A stretch of DNA of 64,000 nt, from contig NZ_JABEMC010000002.1 of the NCBI RefSeq assembly GCF_013004595.1, positions 62,001 to 126,000 of the forward strand, written 5' to 3'. How positions within the stretch are numbered: position 1 is the stretch's first letter; each line of letters opens with the position of its first letter. The stretch is from Brevibacterium luteolum. Lineage in GTDB: Bacteria; Actinomycetota; Actinomycetes; Actinomycetales; Brevibacteriaceae. Both the position numbers and the translations under genes were made by a program. The notes under the pieces were generated by a model, which did no database searches, was not told the origin of the DNA, and saw only the letters and a program-made list of their open reading frames with translations. Shown piece by piece: positions 1 to 12,304 of the stretch.

Positions 1-923
1 AGCGTCGGTTGCACGGTCTGCTGCGCGGTCTGCTGCGGTTTCTGCGGAGGCGAGCTGCGCGCCGAGCCATGCGCCTTGGGAGGCGGCTGCGGCTTCGGAT
101 TCCTGGGCACCCCAGGCTGCCATCGGACCGGTGGCGGGGTGGGCAAGATCACCGATCGCCCAGACGTTCGGGACGGTGGTGCCGCCGGCGCACACGTGCA
201 GGCCGGCGTCGACGCGGAGCCGGCCGGCGCCGTCGCGGTCCCAGTCGGCGGGCAGCTCGGGCAGCACGGGGGCGGCGCCGATGGCGGCGATCCACAGTGC
301 GTGGGCGGCGTAGTCGCTCGGGTCGGCATCGAGGACGAACCGCACGCCGGCGGCGGCGTGGCGGTCCATGAGCGCTCGGCTGATCGCCGGATGGTGGGCT
401 GCGGCCAGCGGCTGGTCCCCGCGCAGGTAGACGGTGACCTGGTGTCCGGCGTCGGCGGCGCTGCGGGCGGCTTCGAGGGCGAGGTAGCCGGAGCCGAGGA
501 TGCCGATGTCGGTGTTCGTCTTGGCTGCTTGCCGGATCGCTGCGGCGTCGGCGGCGGTGCGGATGGTGTGGACGGGTCCGCCGGGCAGTGGGGTCTGGGG
601 CCGGCGTGCGCGCAGGCCGGTGGCGATGACGATGCGGCTGGCGTCGATCCGGCGGTGCTGCTGCTCGCTGCCGCCGGCGAGGGTGATGTGCCCGGGCGCG
701 ATGTGCGTCGCACCAGTGCTCATGAGGGTGGCTTCGGGGGTGGGCAGCGGGGTGTGGCTGAGCTCGCGGGCGAAGAGGGTCTTCGACAGCGGCGGCAGTT
801 CGCAGCGCTCGGGCCGCGGGTCGATGAGGATGAGGTCGGCGGTGCCGCCGGAGTCCCGGTAGCTGCGGGTGCATTCGGTGCCGGCGAGGCCGGCGCCGAT
901 GATGGCGATGGTGTCCATAGGGC

Positions 924-927
<4 letters not shown>
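1..927 (-). CDS. FAD/NAD(P)H-dependent oxidoreductase, ferredoxin-reductase-like (3' end outside window)
   Basis: The minus-strand frame starts with MSPMDTIAIIGAGLAG and stays open to the window edge (309 codons), so the C-terminus is missing. A FAD-binding GxGxxG lies near residues 11-16, a second dinucleotide-binding glycine motif (GSGYLALEA) near 145-153, and the second FAD contact motif (VWAIGD) near 255-260. This is the layout of rubredoxin/ferredoxin-NAD(P)+ reductases. Its ATG overlaps the gltD stop by four bases (ATGA), so it is probably the last gene of the gltBD operon. The electron partner cannot be told from the sequence. The family is well supported; the substrate is unknown. Confidence 0.82.
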
Positions 928-2337
<1,410 letters not shown>

Positions 2338-2345
<8 letters not shown>

Positions 2346-5300
2346 GCTGTGCCTCCAGGATCTGCTGCCAGGCGGTGTCGCCGTCGGGGTCGAGGCCGTG
2401 GCTGCGGCAGTTGTGCCGGATGGTCTCGACCGTGCGGTACTGCCGTGGGGTGACGGCGGTGAAGCGGGCGAGGGTGTCGTGGCCGCGGGCCATGCGGGCG
2501 AGCAGTTCGGCGGCCAGCGGTGAGCCGGTCAGGTGGACGTGGTCTCTCAGCAGTGCGGTGACGGTGGCGGCGTCGTCGCGGCTGAGCCGGCCGATGCTGA
2601 GGGAGTCGGCGCTGCGTTCGGCGGTGTTGAGCTTGTCTGCGGTGAAGTCGAGCAGGTAGGCGGTGCCGCCGGACATGCCGGCGGCGAAGTTCCGGCCGAC
2701 GGGCCCGAGGATGAGGGCGGTGCCGCCGGTCATGTACTCCAGGCCGTGGTCGCCGATGCCTTCGACGACGGCGGTGGCCCCGGAGTTGCGGACGAGGAAC
2801 CGTTCGCCGACCTGGCCGCTGATGTGGAGCCGGCCGCTGGTGGCGCCGTAGCCGATGACGTTTCCGGCGATGACGTTGTCCTCCGGCCGGCCGGCAGTGC
2901 TGGCTGCCGGCTGCAGGGAGATGATGCCGCCGGAGAGTCCTTTGCCGACGTAGTCGTTGGCCTCGCCGTGCATCCGCAGGGTGATGCCGGCGGGCAGGAA
3001 GGCGCCGAGGGACTGTCCGGCGGTGCCGGTGAGGCTGACATCGATGGTGTGGTCGGGCAGTGTGTCGGTGAGGAAGGTGCGGGTGACGGTGTGGCCGAGG
3101 AGTGTTCCGACGGAGCGGTCGACGTTGGTGATGCGGGCATGCAGGGTGACCGGCTGCCGGGAGGTCAGGGCCGCCTCGGCGCCGGTGATGAGCTGGGTGT
3201 CGATGCGGGCTGTGGGCACCTGCGGGCCGGTGCGGGTGCAGTGCCGTTCGCTGCCTGGAACGGCGACGGTGAGGATGTCGCTGACGTTGAGGCCGGCGGC
3301 CTTCCACTGCTGTTCGGCGGTGCGGGTATCGAGCCGGTCGACGCGCCCGATGGCCTCGTCGAGGCTGCGGAAGCCGAGGGCGGCGAGGTGCTCGCGGACT
3401 TCTGCGGCGAGGAACTGGAAGAACCGCACGACGTGTTCGACCTGGCCGGTGTAGCGGGAGCGCAGCTCCGGGTTCTGGGTGGCGATGCCGACCGGGCAGG
3501 TGTCCTTGTGGCAGACGCGCATCATGATGCAGCCGGTGACGACGAGCGGGGCGGTGGCGAAGCCGAACTCCTCGGCTCCGAGCAGAGCGGCGATGATGAC
3601 GTCGCGGCCGGTTTTGAGCTGCCCGTCGACTTGGACGGCGACGCGGCCGCGCAGCCCGTTGAGGGCGAGGGTCTGCTGGGTTTCGGCCAGGCCGAGCTCC
3701 CATGGGGTGCCGGCATGTTTGAGGGAGTTGAGCGGGCTGGCGCCGGTGCCGCCGTCGTGGCCGGAGATGAGGATGACGTCAGCGCCTGCTTTGGCGACTC
3801 CGGCGGCGACGGTGCCCACACCGCTGGAGGAGACGAGTTTGACGTGGATGCGCGCCTGCGGGTTGGCGAGTTTGAGGTCGTGGATGAGCTGGGCGAGGTC
3901 TTCGATGGAGTAGATGTCGTGGTGCGGCGGCGGGGAGATGAGGCCGACGCCCGGGGTGGAGTGCCGGGTGGCGGCGATCCACGGGTAGACCTTGCCTGGG
4001 GGCAGCTGGCCGCCTTCGCCGGGTTTGGCGCCTTGGGCCATTTTGATCTGAATGTCGTCAGCGCAGGTGAGGTAGAGGCTGGTAACGCCGAAGCGGCCGC
4101 TGGCGACCTGTTTGACGGCGGAGCGGCGCAGCGGGTCGAGGAGACGGTCGGTGTCCTCGCCGCCTTCGCCGGTGTTGGATCTGCCGCCGAGGCGGTTCAT
4201 CGCGATGGCGAGGGTTTCGTGGGCTTCCTGGGAGATGGAGCCGTAGCTCATCGCGCCGGTGGCGAAGCGGCGGATGATCGCACTGGCCGGTTCGACCTCG
4301 TCGAGTGGGATGGGTCCGTCGGGGCCGGGCTTCAGGTCGAAGAGCCCGCGCAGGGTCTGCAGGCCGGTGGCCTGTTCGTCGACACGGCGCGTGTAGCGGC
4401 GGAAGTGGGTTTCGTCGCCGGTGCGGGTGGCGTGCTGGAGGGTGAAGATCGTCTCCGGGTCGAACAGGTGGGGTGGGCCTTCGCGCCGAAACTGGTATTC
4501 GCCGCCGATCGGCAGCGGCCGGTGTGCCTGCGGTGGGTGGTCTGCGGGGTAGGCGGCCTGGTGGCGGGCTTCGACTTCGGCGGCGATGCCGTCGATGCCG
4601 ATGCCTTCGAGCCGGGCGGTCGTGCCAGAGAAGTACTTGTCGACAAAGGATCCCTTGAGCCCGGCGGCTTCGAAGGTCTGGGCGCCGCAGTAGGACTGGA
4701 TGGTGGAGATACCCATCTTCGACATGATCTTCAGCAGGCCCCGGCCGAGGGCGCGGAGGATGTTGCGCACGGCGGTCTGTTCGTCGATGCCGGTGATGCG
4801 GCCGGAGCGGACCATCGCCTCGGCGGTCTCCATCGCCAGGTAGGGGTTGACGGCAGAGGCGCCGAAGCCCATGAGCACGGCGACGTGGTGGACTTCGCGG
4901 ACGTCGCCGGCTTCGGCGATGAGGCTCACGGAGGTGCGCTGTCGCTCGCGGATGAGGTGATGGTGAACGGCCGAGATCATGAGCAGGGATGGGATCGGGG
5001 CGAGTTCGGCGGTGGAGTGGCGGTCGGAGAGGATAAGGAACCGGGCACCGGCGGCGACGGCTGCGCTGGCTTCGGTGCACAGCTGCTCGAGGCGCTTGGC
5101 GAGGTGGGTGCCGCGGCCACCGGGGGTGTAGAGACCGCTGAGCACGACGGTGGCGGGGTGGCCGTCGACGCCGCGGGTGTCGGGCAGGCGGAGGAGCTTG
5201 GCGAGTTCATCGTTGTTGATGACAGGGTGGGGCAGCAGCACCTGGTGAGCGTTGGCGGGGCCGTCGTCGAGGAGGTTGCCCTCTCCCCCGGCTCCCATCG

Positions 5301-6975
5301 ACAGGCTCGTGACGAGGTGTTCGCGGATGGCGTCGAGGGGCGGGTTCGTCACCTGCGCGAAGTTCTGGCTGAAGTAGTCGAACAGCAGGCGCGGACGTTC
5401 GGCGTAGGCGGCGATCGGGGTGTCGGTGCCCATCGCGCCGATCGGCTCGCTGGCGGTTTCGGCCATCGGGCCGATGAGGACGCGAAGCTCCTCTTCGGTG
5501 TAGCCGAAGGCGCGCTGTCGGCGGACGACGGAGGCCTGCGGGTGGATGATGTGCTCGCGGTCGGGGAGGTCTTCGAGCCGGACGGTGTGGGCGGCCAGCC
5601 AGTCGGCGTAGGGGTGGCCAGCGGCGAGTTCGGCTTTGATCTCGGTGTCGGAGACGATGCGTTCGGCGACGGTGTCGACGAGGAACATGCGCCCGGGGGC
5701 GAGCCGGCCGCGTTCGATGACGGTGGAGGGGTCGATGTCGATGACGCCGGTTTCGCTGGCAAGCACGACGAGGTCGTCGGTGACGGTGTAACGGGCAGGG
5801 CGCAGGCCGTTGCGGTCGAGCACGGCTCCGGCGCAGCGGCCGTCGGTGAAGGCGACGCAGGCCGGGCCGTCCCATGGCTCCATGATGAGGGAGTGGTACT
5901 CGTAGAAGGCGCGGCGCTGCGGGCTCATGTGGGGGTCGTTCTGCCAGGCTTCGGGGATCATCATCATGACCGCGTGGGGCAGGGACCGGCCAGCCATGAC
6001 GAGGAGTTCGAGGACTTCGTCGAAAGAGGCGGAGTCGCTGGAGGCGTCGGTGACGATCGGGCAGAGCCGGGAGACGTCACGGGTGGAGCCATCGGACCAT
6101 GGTGAGGCGAGCCGGTCGGAGGCCAGCCGCGATTCGCGGGCGCGCATCCAGTTGCGGTTGCCGCGCACAGTGTTGATCTCGCCGTTGTGGGCGATCATGC
6201 GGAACGGCTGCGCCAGAGACCATGACGGGAAGGTGTTCGTCGAGAACCGCGAGTGCACGAGTGCGATGCGGGAGGTGAAGCGCTCGTCCTGCAGATCGGG
6301 GTAGAACGGCGCGAGCTGGGCGGTGGTGAGCATGCCCTTGTAGGTGAGGGTGCGTGATGAGAGCGATGGGAAGTAGATCCCGGCGTGTTCGCAGCGCTTG
6401 CGCACGGCGAAGGCGCGGCGTTCGATCTCGGTCTCGTCGATGCTGCCGGTGGACTCGAGCGCGGTCGGCAGTTCGGGACTGAGGGCGAGGATCACCTGCT
6501 CGAAACGGGGCATGACCTCGCGGGCGGAGGCGCCTGCGGCCTCGGCGTCGACCGGGAGCACGCGCCAGCCGAGCACGGTCATGCCCTCCTCAGCTGCCAC
6601 CTCGGCGACGGTGCGGCGGCCGGTTTCCGGGTGCTGCGGGTCGAGGAACGCGGTGCCGATGGCGTAGCTGCCGGCAGGCGGCAGCGGCGTGTCGATGACG
6701 CCGCGGAGGAAGGCGTCGGGGATCTGCACGGTGATGCCGGCACCGTCACCGGAGCCGGAGTCGCCGCCGACGGCTCCGCGGTGCTCCATGTTCCGCAGCG
6801 CGTCGAGCGCCTGTTCGACGATGGTGTGATCGGCTGCGCCGCGGTAGCGCACGAGCATCGCCAGACCGCAGGCGTCGTGTTCGGCAGCGGGATCGTAGAG
6901 GCCTTGGGCAGGCGGGACCGCACTGTATTGCGTGTGTGCAGTCATAGGGCGTGGCGTCTGTGAGCCGTGCTGCAT
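2338..6975 (-). CDS. gltB: Glutamate synthase (NADPH) large subunit
   Basis: GltB (1545 residues from the chosen start) hydrolyses glutamine and transfers the ammonia to 2-oxoglutarate. The class II glutamine amidotransferase domain begins at Cys36 (EHDACGLAM), which becomes the N-terminal nucleophile after propeptide removal. The central domain, the FMN-binding synthase domain with its 3Fe-4S cysteines (CIMMRVCHKDTCPVG) and a C-terminal GxGxG beta-helix follow in normal order. The open frame extends 65 codons further upstream, but the ATG at 6975 has AGGAGG six bases upstream, while the distal start has none and encodes unconserved residues. gltD follows with an 8-base overlap. Several long open frames on the opposite strand are codon shadows. 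Confidence 0.96.
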
Positions 6976-7309
6976 GCGAGCCTCCTGTCCTCGGGCGTTG
7001 CTGTCGTGAACACCAGGAGGGCGTGCTGACGCGACTGCCTCGACATGGGACGCCACCAGCAGCTCGGAGGATGCACGGTGTGACTCTCTGTGCGAGACGT
7101 CTGCGCTGGCGCCTCCTAAGCGGGGGTTCAGACTAGCGGCAGGTCGGATCTGTCCCGTGATCCGTTTCACATTCTGGTCATCGGTTCGGGCGACCAGGGG
7201 GACGGCAGATGGCGCTTATGCGGCGGGCCGTACGCTATTCAGTTATCAAAGAGCGATCTGACACTGCCGTGCGGCAGGCAGAGGTTCGGGGGCATTGATC
7301 GGATCGGAG
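6976..7309. other. Intergenic region upstream of gltB
   Basis: About 330 bases separate the gltB start from the end of the DUF222/HNH gene on the same strand. It should hold the gltBD promoter and the HNH terminator. I see no convincing -35/-10 pair, riboswitch or hairpin. The part at 7225-7265 is somewhat AT-richer and is the best place to look for the promoter. Confidence 0.4.
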
Positions 7310-8890
7310 TCACGGAGCGGGCTGTGCGGTAGAGACGGCGAGCAGCTGCTGGGCGTGGCGCTGCCCGATCGGCGCTGATGGCGGATGTGACGGCAGGGTG
7401 GTGCCTCCGGGCAGGGTCCAGGTCAGCATTCCGGTGTCAGGATTGCGTGAGACGCGGAGTCTGCCTTCGGTTTTCATCTGATGGTGTTCCCGGCAAAGCG
7501 GGTGGAGGTTCGTCATCGCTGTCGGCCCTCCCCCGCCGGGGTCTTCGTGCTTGAACGGCTCGATGTGGTCGAGTTCGGCCTTGACTGCCGAGCGGTCACA
7601 ACCGGGAAGTGTGCAGAACTGCCATTTCTCGACGAGCGCGACGCGCATGCGTTCGGGAATCGTGTAGCTTTCGGCCGCATGGTCGAGGACGGCGCCGCTT
7701 GCCGGGTCTGTCAACAGCCGGTAGACCGTGGAGTGACCGGAGCCGACGAGGTGGCGCGCAAGGGCGGGAGCGATCGGGCTGCCATCGACCGTGCCGGGAA
7801 CGCTGGCGCCCTCACGCTCGTCGAGGAGGGTGAGTGCGGGCACGGTGATGGTGACGCGGGCCTGGCGTTTGAGCCATTCGCCGTCGACGGGGCATTCGAT
7901 ACCCACGTCGTCGAAGAGTTCACTGATGCGCTCGGCCGTAGCCTCCATGTCGACGCGTGCAGGGTTTGCCGCTTCCACGGTGGCGGCATCGAGGTCTTCG
8001 GCACTGGCGGTGCCGATGGTGCCGGCGGGACGCGACCCGACAAGGAAGTCGAACATCAGCTCATTCAGGGTGCGGTCGTCGCTGATGGCCCGACCTTCTG
8101 GTATGCCGAAGGCCGAGGTCAGACCCCGGATGGCGCTGCGGGCCATCCCGGCGAGTCGGGCGCCGAGGAGCGCGATGTCGTGGGCGGGGCCGCGGGCGAT
8201 GAGCGTGCCCTGTCCGTGTGCATCGAAGTGGGTTTCGACGGTGCGCCGGTCCCGGATCTCGCGGGTGCGCTGTTCCCGGGTGGTGATGGCGGCGATGAGC
8301 TGGGTGACTGCTCGCTTGAATGCGGTCATGTCGGAGACGCGGATGCGGATGAGCCCGGCATCGAATTCTGCCAGCTGCTGCGATTCGAGGGACCGGGACC
8401 GTTCCGCGGCGTAGAGGTAACGGTCGAAGCCGACAAGCCCAACGCGCGCTTGGGCGGTGAACGCCGGCAGTCCGATCAGACCGCACGCTGCCGTATGGAT
8501 GCGCAGGCGGACCTGCCGGACGGTGGTGTCGAGAGCGTCAGCCAGGTGCATAAGCGAGGTGGCCGAGAGTCGTTCGAGAAGCCAAACACAGGCCTGGTGC
8601 CGCCGTTCAGCCTCGTTGCAGAGGTCTGTGACGTCACGGTCGGCGAGCCCGAGCGCGCGCGGATCGGCGGCAAGCCAGCGGATGGCGGCGATCTGCTCGG
8701 CGAAGTCTTCGCGCGCATCAGCCGAGGTGCGGGCGAGGAAGGCGTCGAAGAGATGTCCGAGCTCCGTCATACGCTGGGAGTCGATGGCGCGGGCGGCGGA
8801 GGTGAGGCGGTAGAGGCAGTCACTGAAGTCCGCGACACCGAGCAGAGCATCGTCACCCTCTCGGGCCATCGGCTGCTGCGTTACGGACAT
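7310..8890 (-). CDS. DUF222 / HNH endonuclease domain protein (13E12 repeat family)
   Basis: This 526-residue protein has a long DUF222-type helical N-terminal part and a C-terminal HNH nuclease motif (CTLPGCDRSAVKAELDHI followed by NLHPLCREHH). It belongs to the 13E12/REP family, multicopy in many actinobacteria, usually attributed to mobile or selfish DNA and of unknown biological role. I chose the ATG at 8890 because GAGGTG lies six bases upstream; the first in-frame ATG at 8911 has no such site. A good promoter sits about 45 bases upstream. It stands alone between unrelated metabolic genes. Family assignment is firm; in vivo function is open. Confidence 0.88.
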   Translation of the reverse strand: MSVTQQPMAREGDDALLGVADFSDCLYRLTSAARAIDSQRMTELGHLFDAFLARTSADAREDFAEQIAAIRWLAADPRALGLADRDVTDLCNEAERRHQACVWLLERLSATSLMHLADALDTTVRQVRLRIHTAACGLIGLPAFTAQARVGLVGFDRYLYAAERSRSLESQQLAEFDAGLIRIRVSDMTAFKRAVTQLIAAITTREQRTREIRDRRTVETHFDAHGQGTLIARGPAHDIALLGARLAGMARSAIRGLTSAFGIPEGRAISDDRTLNELMFDFLVGSRPAGTIGTASAEDLDAATVEAANPARVDMEATAERISELFDDVGIECPVDGEWLKRQARVTITVPALTLLDEREGASVPGTVDGSPIAPALARHLVGSGHSTVYRLLTDPASGAVLDHAAESYTIPERMRVALVEKWQFCTLPGCDRSAVKAELDHIEPFKHEDPGGGGPTAMTNLHPLCREHHQMKTEGRLRVSRNPDTGMLTWTLPGGTTLPSHPPSAPIGQRHAQQLLAVSTAQPAP

Positions 8891-8936
8891 CTTCGTCACC
8901 TCATCTCGCACATCAACTGCGCGCTCTGTACGCTCA

Positions 8937-8964
8937 ATTATACATCAGTACGAATCCATTTCAC
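8937..8964 (-). promoter_or_regulatory. Probable sigma-70 promoter of the DUF222/HNH gene
   Basis: On the minus strand a perfect TATAAT (8942-8937) is preceded, after 16 bases, by GTGAAA (8964-8959; four of six match TTGACA). This predicts a 5' UTR of roughly 40 bases before the ATG at 8890 with its GAGGTG site. Seen by eye, not scored. Confidence 0.6.
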
Positions 8965-9413
8965 ATCAGATTCGATTACTCTCAGGCAGCTCACATATTC
9001 GAACGCACAGTCGAGTATCGGCGGAGGGGCGCTGTTCGAGGGAGCGGAACCACCGCTCCCGGACACGGCAGACTCCCCTCCGCCATGGCAGCCGCTGCCT
9101 CCCGAGGCAGAGATCCCGGCAACGGAAACCACGACTTGAGGAATGGAGACTACGACCTCGGCAGCGGGGACCACGACCTCGGCGACGGGGACCCGGGCCA
9201 CGCGATGGGCGACTGCAACGGGGCCATACGCGGAAGCGAAGGAGGCGCACGGAAGCGCGCACAAGCAGCGGGAGGGTGCGGTTATCCGCGCCCTCCCTGA
9301 GCTATCCGCGGCGGGCCTTACGACGGCCGGCCAGCCCTGCCCCAGCCAGCCTCAACGCCAGCCAGCCTCGCCCCAGCCGGCCGCGCGCACCCGCGCTCGA
9401 CGCGCACCCTCCC
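8965..9413. other. Intergenic region with imperfect tandem repeats and no gene
   Basis: No credible gene is seen here. Open frames on both strands are low-complexity readings of repeats. Around 9125-9200 a unit of about 21 bases (GGGGACCACGACCTCGGC and variants) occurs roughly three and a half times. Around 9335-9400 CCAGCC-rich short repeats occur. A strong hairpin lies at 9270-9297. Confidence 0.55.
9270..9297 (-). terminator. Probable terminator downstream of the peptide ABC transporter operon
   Basis: GGGAGGGTGCGG and CCGCGCCCTCCC form a 12-bp stem with one mismatch around a TTAT loop. It lies about 120 bases beyond the stop of the ABC ATPase gene. No U-tract follows, which is common for actinobacterial terminators. 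Confidence 0.5.
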
Positions 9414-11300
9414 CTACACGCGGGCGCGGATCTCGCGGGCGAGTTCGCGGCGCTTGGCCTGCTCGACGGGGTCGGGCACGGGCAGCGAGGCGATGAGTTT
9501 GCGGGTGTAGTCGTGCTGCGGGCTGCCGAGCACCTGCGCGCCGGTGCCCTCTTCGAGCAGGCGGCCGTGGAAGAGCACGCCGATGCGGTCGGAGAGCATG
9601 TCGACGACGGCGAGGTCGTGGCTGATGAACAGCGCGGCGTAGTGGAACCGCTCCTGCAGCTCAGCGAAGAGCTCGAGCACGCGCGCCTGGACGGACACGT
9701 CTAGGGCACTGGTGGGCTCGTCGGCGATGAGCAACTCGGGATTGAGCGCGATGCCACGGGCGAGCGAGGCGCGCTGGCGCTGACCGCCGGAGAGCTCGTG
9801 CGGGTAGCGCTGGGCGTAGGCCTCGGGCAGCTGAACGGCTTCGAGCAGCTCGCGGGTGCGCTGGCGGCGGTCGTGAGCGGACATGTCCGGCTGGTGCACG
9901 GCGATCGGCTCAGCGACGCACTCGCCGATGCTCAAGTGCGGGTTGAAAGACGCCGCCGGGTCCTGGAAGACGAATCCGATGCGCTTGCGCAGCGGCTTGA
10001 ACTTCCGCTCCTTGAACCCGACCATCTCGTGGCCGAACACGGTGAGCGAGCCGCCGGTGGCCTTCGTCAGGCCGGCGATCGCACGCCCGATGGTCGTCTT
10101 GCCGGAGCCGGACTCGCCGACCATACCGAACACCTCACCAGGCCGGATCTCGAAGCTGACCCCGTCGACGGCGGTGAAGTCGGGCTTGCCGATCCCGCCG
10201 GGGTAGACGATCTCCAGGTCTCGGGCCACGACGATCGGGGCGGCGTCCGGGCCGGTGCGCCCCGCCTCGGCGCCGGTGGCCGTTCCCGAGGCGCCGGCGG
10301 CCTCTCCCGAGGTGGTGGCCGCCCCAGCAGACCCCGCTCCCGAGGCGCCGGTCGCCTCACCAGCCCCAGCCTCGGCTCCCAGCCCGCCGGCCTCGCGCTC
10401 GGACACCGAGGTCAGGCGCGGCACGGCGGCGAGCAGGCTGCGGGTGTACTCTTCGCGCGGATCGGCGAACAGCGTCTGCACATCGGCGGTCTCGACGAGG
10501 TCGCCGCGGTACATGACGGCCACGCGGTCGGCGAGGTCGGCGACAACGCCCATGTTGTGGGTGATGAGCACGATCGCGGTGTCCATCTCGTCGCGCAGGT
10601 CGCGCAGCAGGTCGAGGATCTCGGCCTGCACGGTGACGTCGAGGGCGGTGGTGGGCTCGTCGGCGATAATGAGCTTCGCTCCGAGCGCGAGCGCCATCGC
10701 GATGACGATGCGCTGCTTCTGTCCGCCGGAGAACTGGTGCGGGTAGTAGTCGCAGCGTTCGGACGCGTTGGGAATGCCGACCTTCTCCATCGCCTCGACG
10801 ACGCGGGCGCGCAGCTCTTTGCGGCCCATCTTGGGATTGTGCACGCGCAGGCCCTCGGCGATCTGCCAGCCGACGGTGAACACCGGGTTGAGGGCGGTCG
10901 AGGGCTCCTGGAACACCATCGAGGCGGATCTGCCGCGCAGTTCGCGCAGCTGTTCGCGGCTGGCGGTCACGACGTTGTCGCCGGAGACGATGATCGCCCC
11001 GCCGACGGTCGCGGTCTCGGGCAGCAGGCGCAGGATCGACTTGGCGGTCACGGTCTTGCCGGAGCCGGATTCGCCGACGATCGCAAGCACTTCGCCTGGC
11101 GCGACGGCAAGCGAGAGGTCGTTGACGGCGTGCACGTCACCGCCGTCGGTGGCGAAGGTGATGTCGAGGTCCTCGATGCTCAGCAGCGGCTCGCGCCCCG
11201 CGCCCGAGGCGGTGCTCGCCTGTCCTGCCTCCGCTCCCGAGGCGGTGGCCTCGTGGCCGCCGCCGGCACCTGTGGCTGGGGTGTGGCTGTCGTCTGTCAT
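9414..11300 (-). CDS. Peptide/nickel-type ABC transporter, fused double ATP-binding protein (DppD-DppF fusion)
   Basis: This 628-residue protein fuses two oligopeptide-family ATPase domains. Domain 1 has Walker A GESGSGKT, signature SGGQKQR and Walker B LIIADEPTTALD. Domain 2 repeats the set (GESGSGKT, LSGGQRQR, LLIADEPTSALD). A disordered Ala/Gly/Ser/Thr-rich linker of about 60 residues joins them, and a similar low-complexity stretch precedes domain 1. The true start is the ATG at 11300, overlapping the upstream permease stop (ATGA); the longer open frame only reads the permease gene out of frame. It powers the permeases encoded just upstream. The linkers carry several copies of the dispersed CCTCGGG motif reported below. 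Confidence 0.92.
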   Translation of the reverse strand: MTDDSHTPATGAGGGHEATASGAEAGQASTASGAGREPLLSIEDLDITFATDGGDVHAVNDLSLAVAPGEVLAIVGESGSGKTVTAKSILRLLPETATVGGAIIVSGDNVVTASREQLRELRGRSASMVFQEPSTALNPVFTVGWQIAEGLRVHNPKMGRKELRARVVEAMEKVGIPNASERCDYYPHQFSGGQKQRIVIAMALALGAKLIIADEPTTALDVTVQAEILDLLRDLRDEMDTAIVLITHNMGVVADLADRVAVMYRGDLVETADVQTLFADPREEYTRSLLAAVPRLTSVSEREAGGLGAEAGAGEATGASGAGSAGAATTSGEAAGASGTATGAEAGRTGPDAAPIVVARDLEIVYPGGIGKPDFTAVDGVSFEIRPGEVFGMVGESGSGKTTIGRAIAGLTKATGGSLTVFGHEMVGFKERKFKPLRKRIGFVFQDPAASFNPHLSIGECVAEPIAVHQPDMSAHDRRQRTRELLEAVQLPEAYAQRYPHELSGGQRQRASLARGIALNPELLIADEPTSALDVSVQARVLELFAELQERFHYAALFISHDLAVVDMLSDRIGVLFHGRLLEEGTGAQVLGSPQHDYTRKLIASLPVPDPVEQAKRRELAREIRARV

Positions 11301-12304
11301 GCGTTCTCCACCTTCTTTGCGCGGGCCTTCTTCCTGCGCACGCGCAGCCGGGGGTCGTTGAGGTCGTTGATGGACTCGCCGACGAGCGTGATGCCCAGCA
11401 CCGTCATGACGATGGCGGTGCCGGGGAACACGGAGGTCCACCAGATGCCGGAGGTGACGTCGGCCAGTGCCTTGTTCAGGTCGTATCCCCACTCGGAGGC
11501 CGAGGTCGGCTCGATGCCGAAGCCGAGGAAGCCAAGGGCTGCCAGGGTGAGGATCGCCTCGGAGGCGTTGAGCGTGAAGATGAGCGGCAGGTTGCGGGTG
11601 GCGTTGCGGTAGATGTGGCGGGCCACGATCCGCGTCTTCGACACGCCGATGACCTGGGCAGCCTCGACGAAGGGCTCGGCCTTCAGCCGCACGGTCTCAG
11701 CGCGTACCACCCGGAAGTACTGCGGGATGAACACGACGGTGATCGAGATCGCTGCGGCGAACACGCCGCCGATGACGTTGGACTGCCCGCCGGAGATGAC
11801 GATCGTCATGACAATCGCCAGCAGCAGAGTCGGGAAAGCGTAGATGGCATCGGCGACGACGACGAGGATCCTATCGAGCCAGCCGCCGATGTAGCCGGAG
11901 ACGAGCCCGAGGATGACGCCGAGGAAGATCGACATGAGCACGGCGACGACGATGACGAACACAGCGGTACGCGCGCCCCAGATGACGCGGGAGAGCACGT
12001 CGAATCCGCCGACGGTGGTGCCCCACGGGTGCTTGGAGCTCGGCGGCTGCTGGGCGCCGAAGCGCCCGGCCTCGTCGGCGAGCTGATTGAACCCGTAGGG
12101 GGCCAGCAGCGGGGCGAGCAGGGCGGTCAGCAGCACGATCGCGCACATGACGAGGCCTGCGATGAGCATGCCGCGCTGCAGCCCGACGGACTGCTTGAGG
12201 TGGCTGATGACCGGCACCCGCGAAGTCCAATGCCGCTTCGAGGCGCCGGTGGCGGCGTGTGCGCTGCCGGTGCTGTCGTTCGTGCGATCGGTTGGCTGGG
12301 TCAT
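11297..12304 (-). CDS. Peptide/nickel-type ABC transporter permease (DppC-like)
   Basis: This 335-residue membrane subunit has a polar N-terminus (residues 1-35), a first hydrophobic segment near 47-68, and a BPD transmembrane domain with the DppC features GARTAVFVIVVAV and the coupling-loop region VRAETVRLKAEPFVEAAQ. Its start shares one base with the stop of the DppB-like gene (TGATG). Its stop overlaps the ATPase start (ATGA). This coupling supports balanced synthesis of the complex. Substrate is unknown; small peptides are the usual choice for such four-gene cassettes. Confidence 0.92.
   Translation of the reverse strand: MTQPTDRTNDSTGSAHAATGASKRHWTSRVPVISHLKQSVGLQRGMLIAGLVMCAIVLLTALLAPLLAPYGFNQLADEAGRFGAQQPPSSKHPWGTTVGGFDVLSRVIWGARTAVFVIVVAVLMSIFLGVILGLVSGYIGGWLDRILVVVADAIYAFPTLLLAIVMTIVISGGQSNVIGGVFAAAISITVVFIPQYFRVVRAETVRLKAEPFVEAAQVIGVSKTRIVARHIYRNATRNLPLIFTLNASEAILTLAALGFLGFGIEPTSASEWGYDLNKALADVTSGIWWTSVFPGTAIVMTVLGITLVGESINDLNDPRLRVRRKKARAKKVENA

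Noticed and set aside
2533-6105. A 1190-codon open frame on the plus strand opposite gltB
   Set aside because: It is a shadow from the GC-biased third positions of gltB: very Gly/Ala/Val/Asp-rich with no domain, and GltB is fully conserved on the other strand.
8938-9264. A 108-codon minus-strand frame rich in Val and Ser before the DUF222/HNH gene
   Set aside because: It reads through tandem repeats and the HNH promoter region, has no family match and no clear ribosome-binding site.
9335-9400. CCAGCC-rich short repeats as a CRISPR-like array
   Set aside because: Units are short and irregular without uniform spacers; simple sequence, no cas genes nearby.
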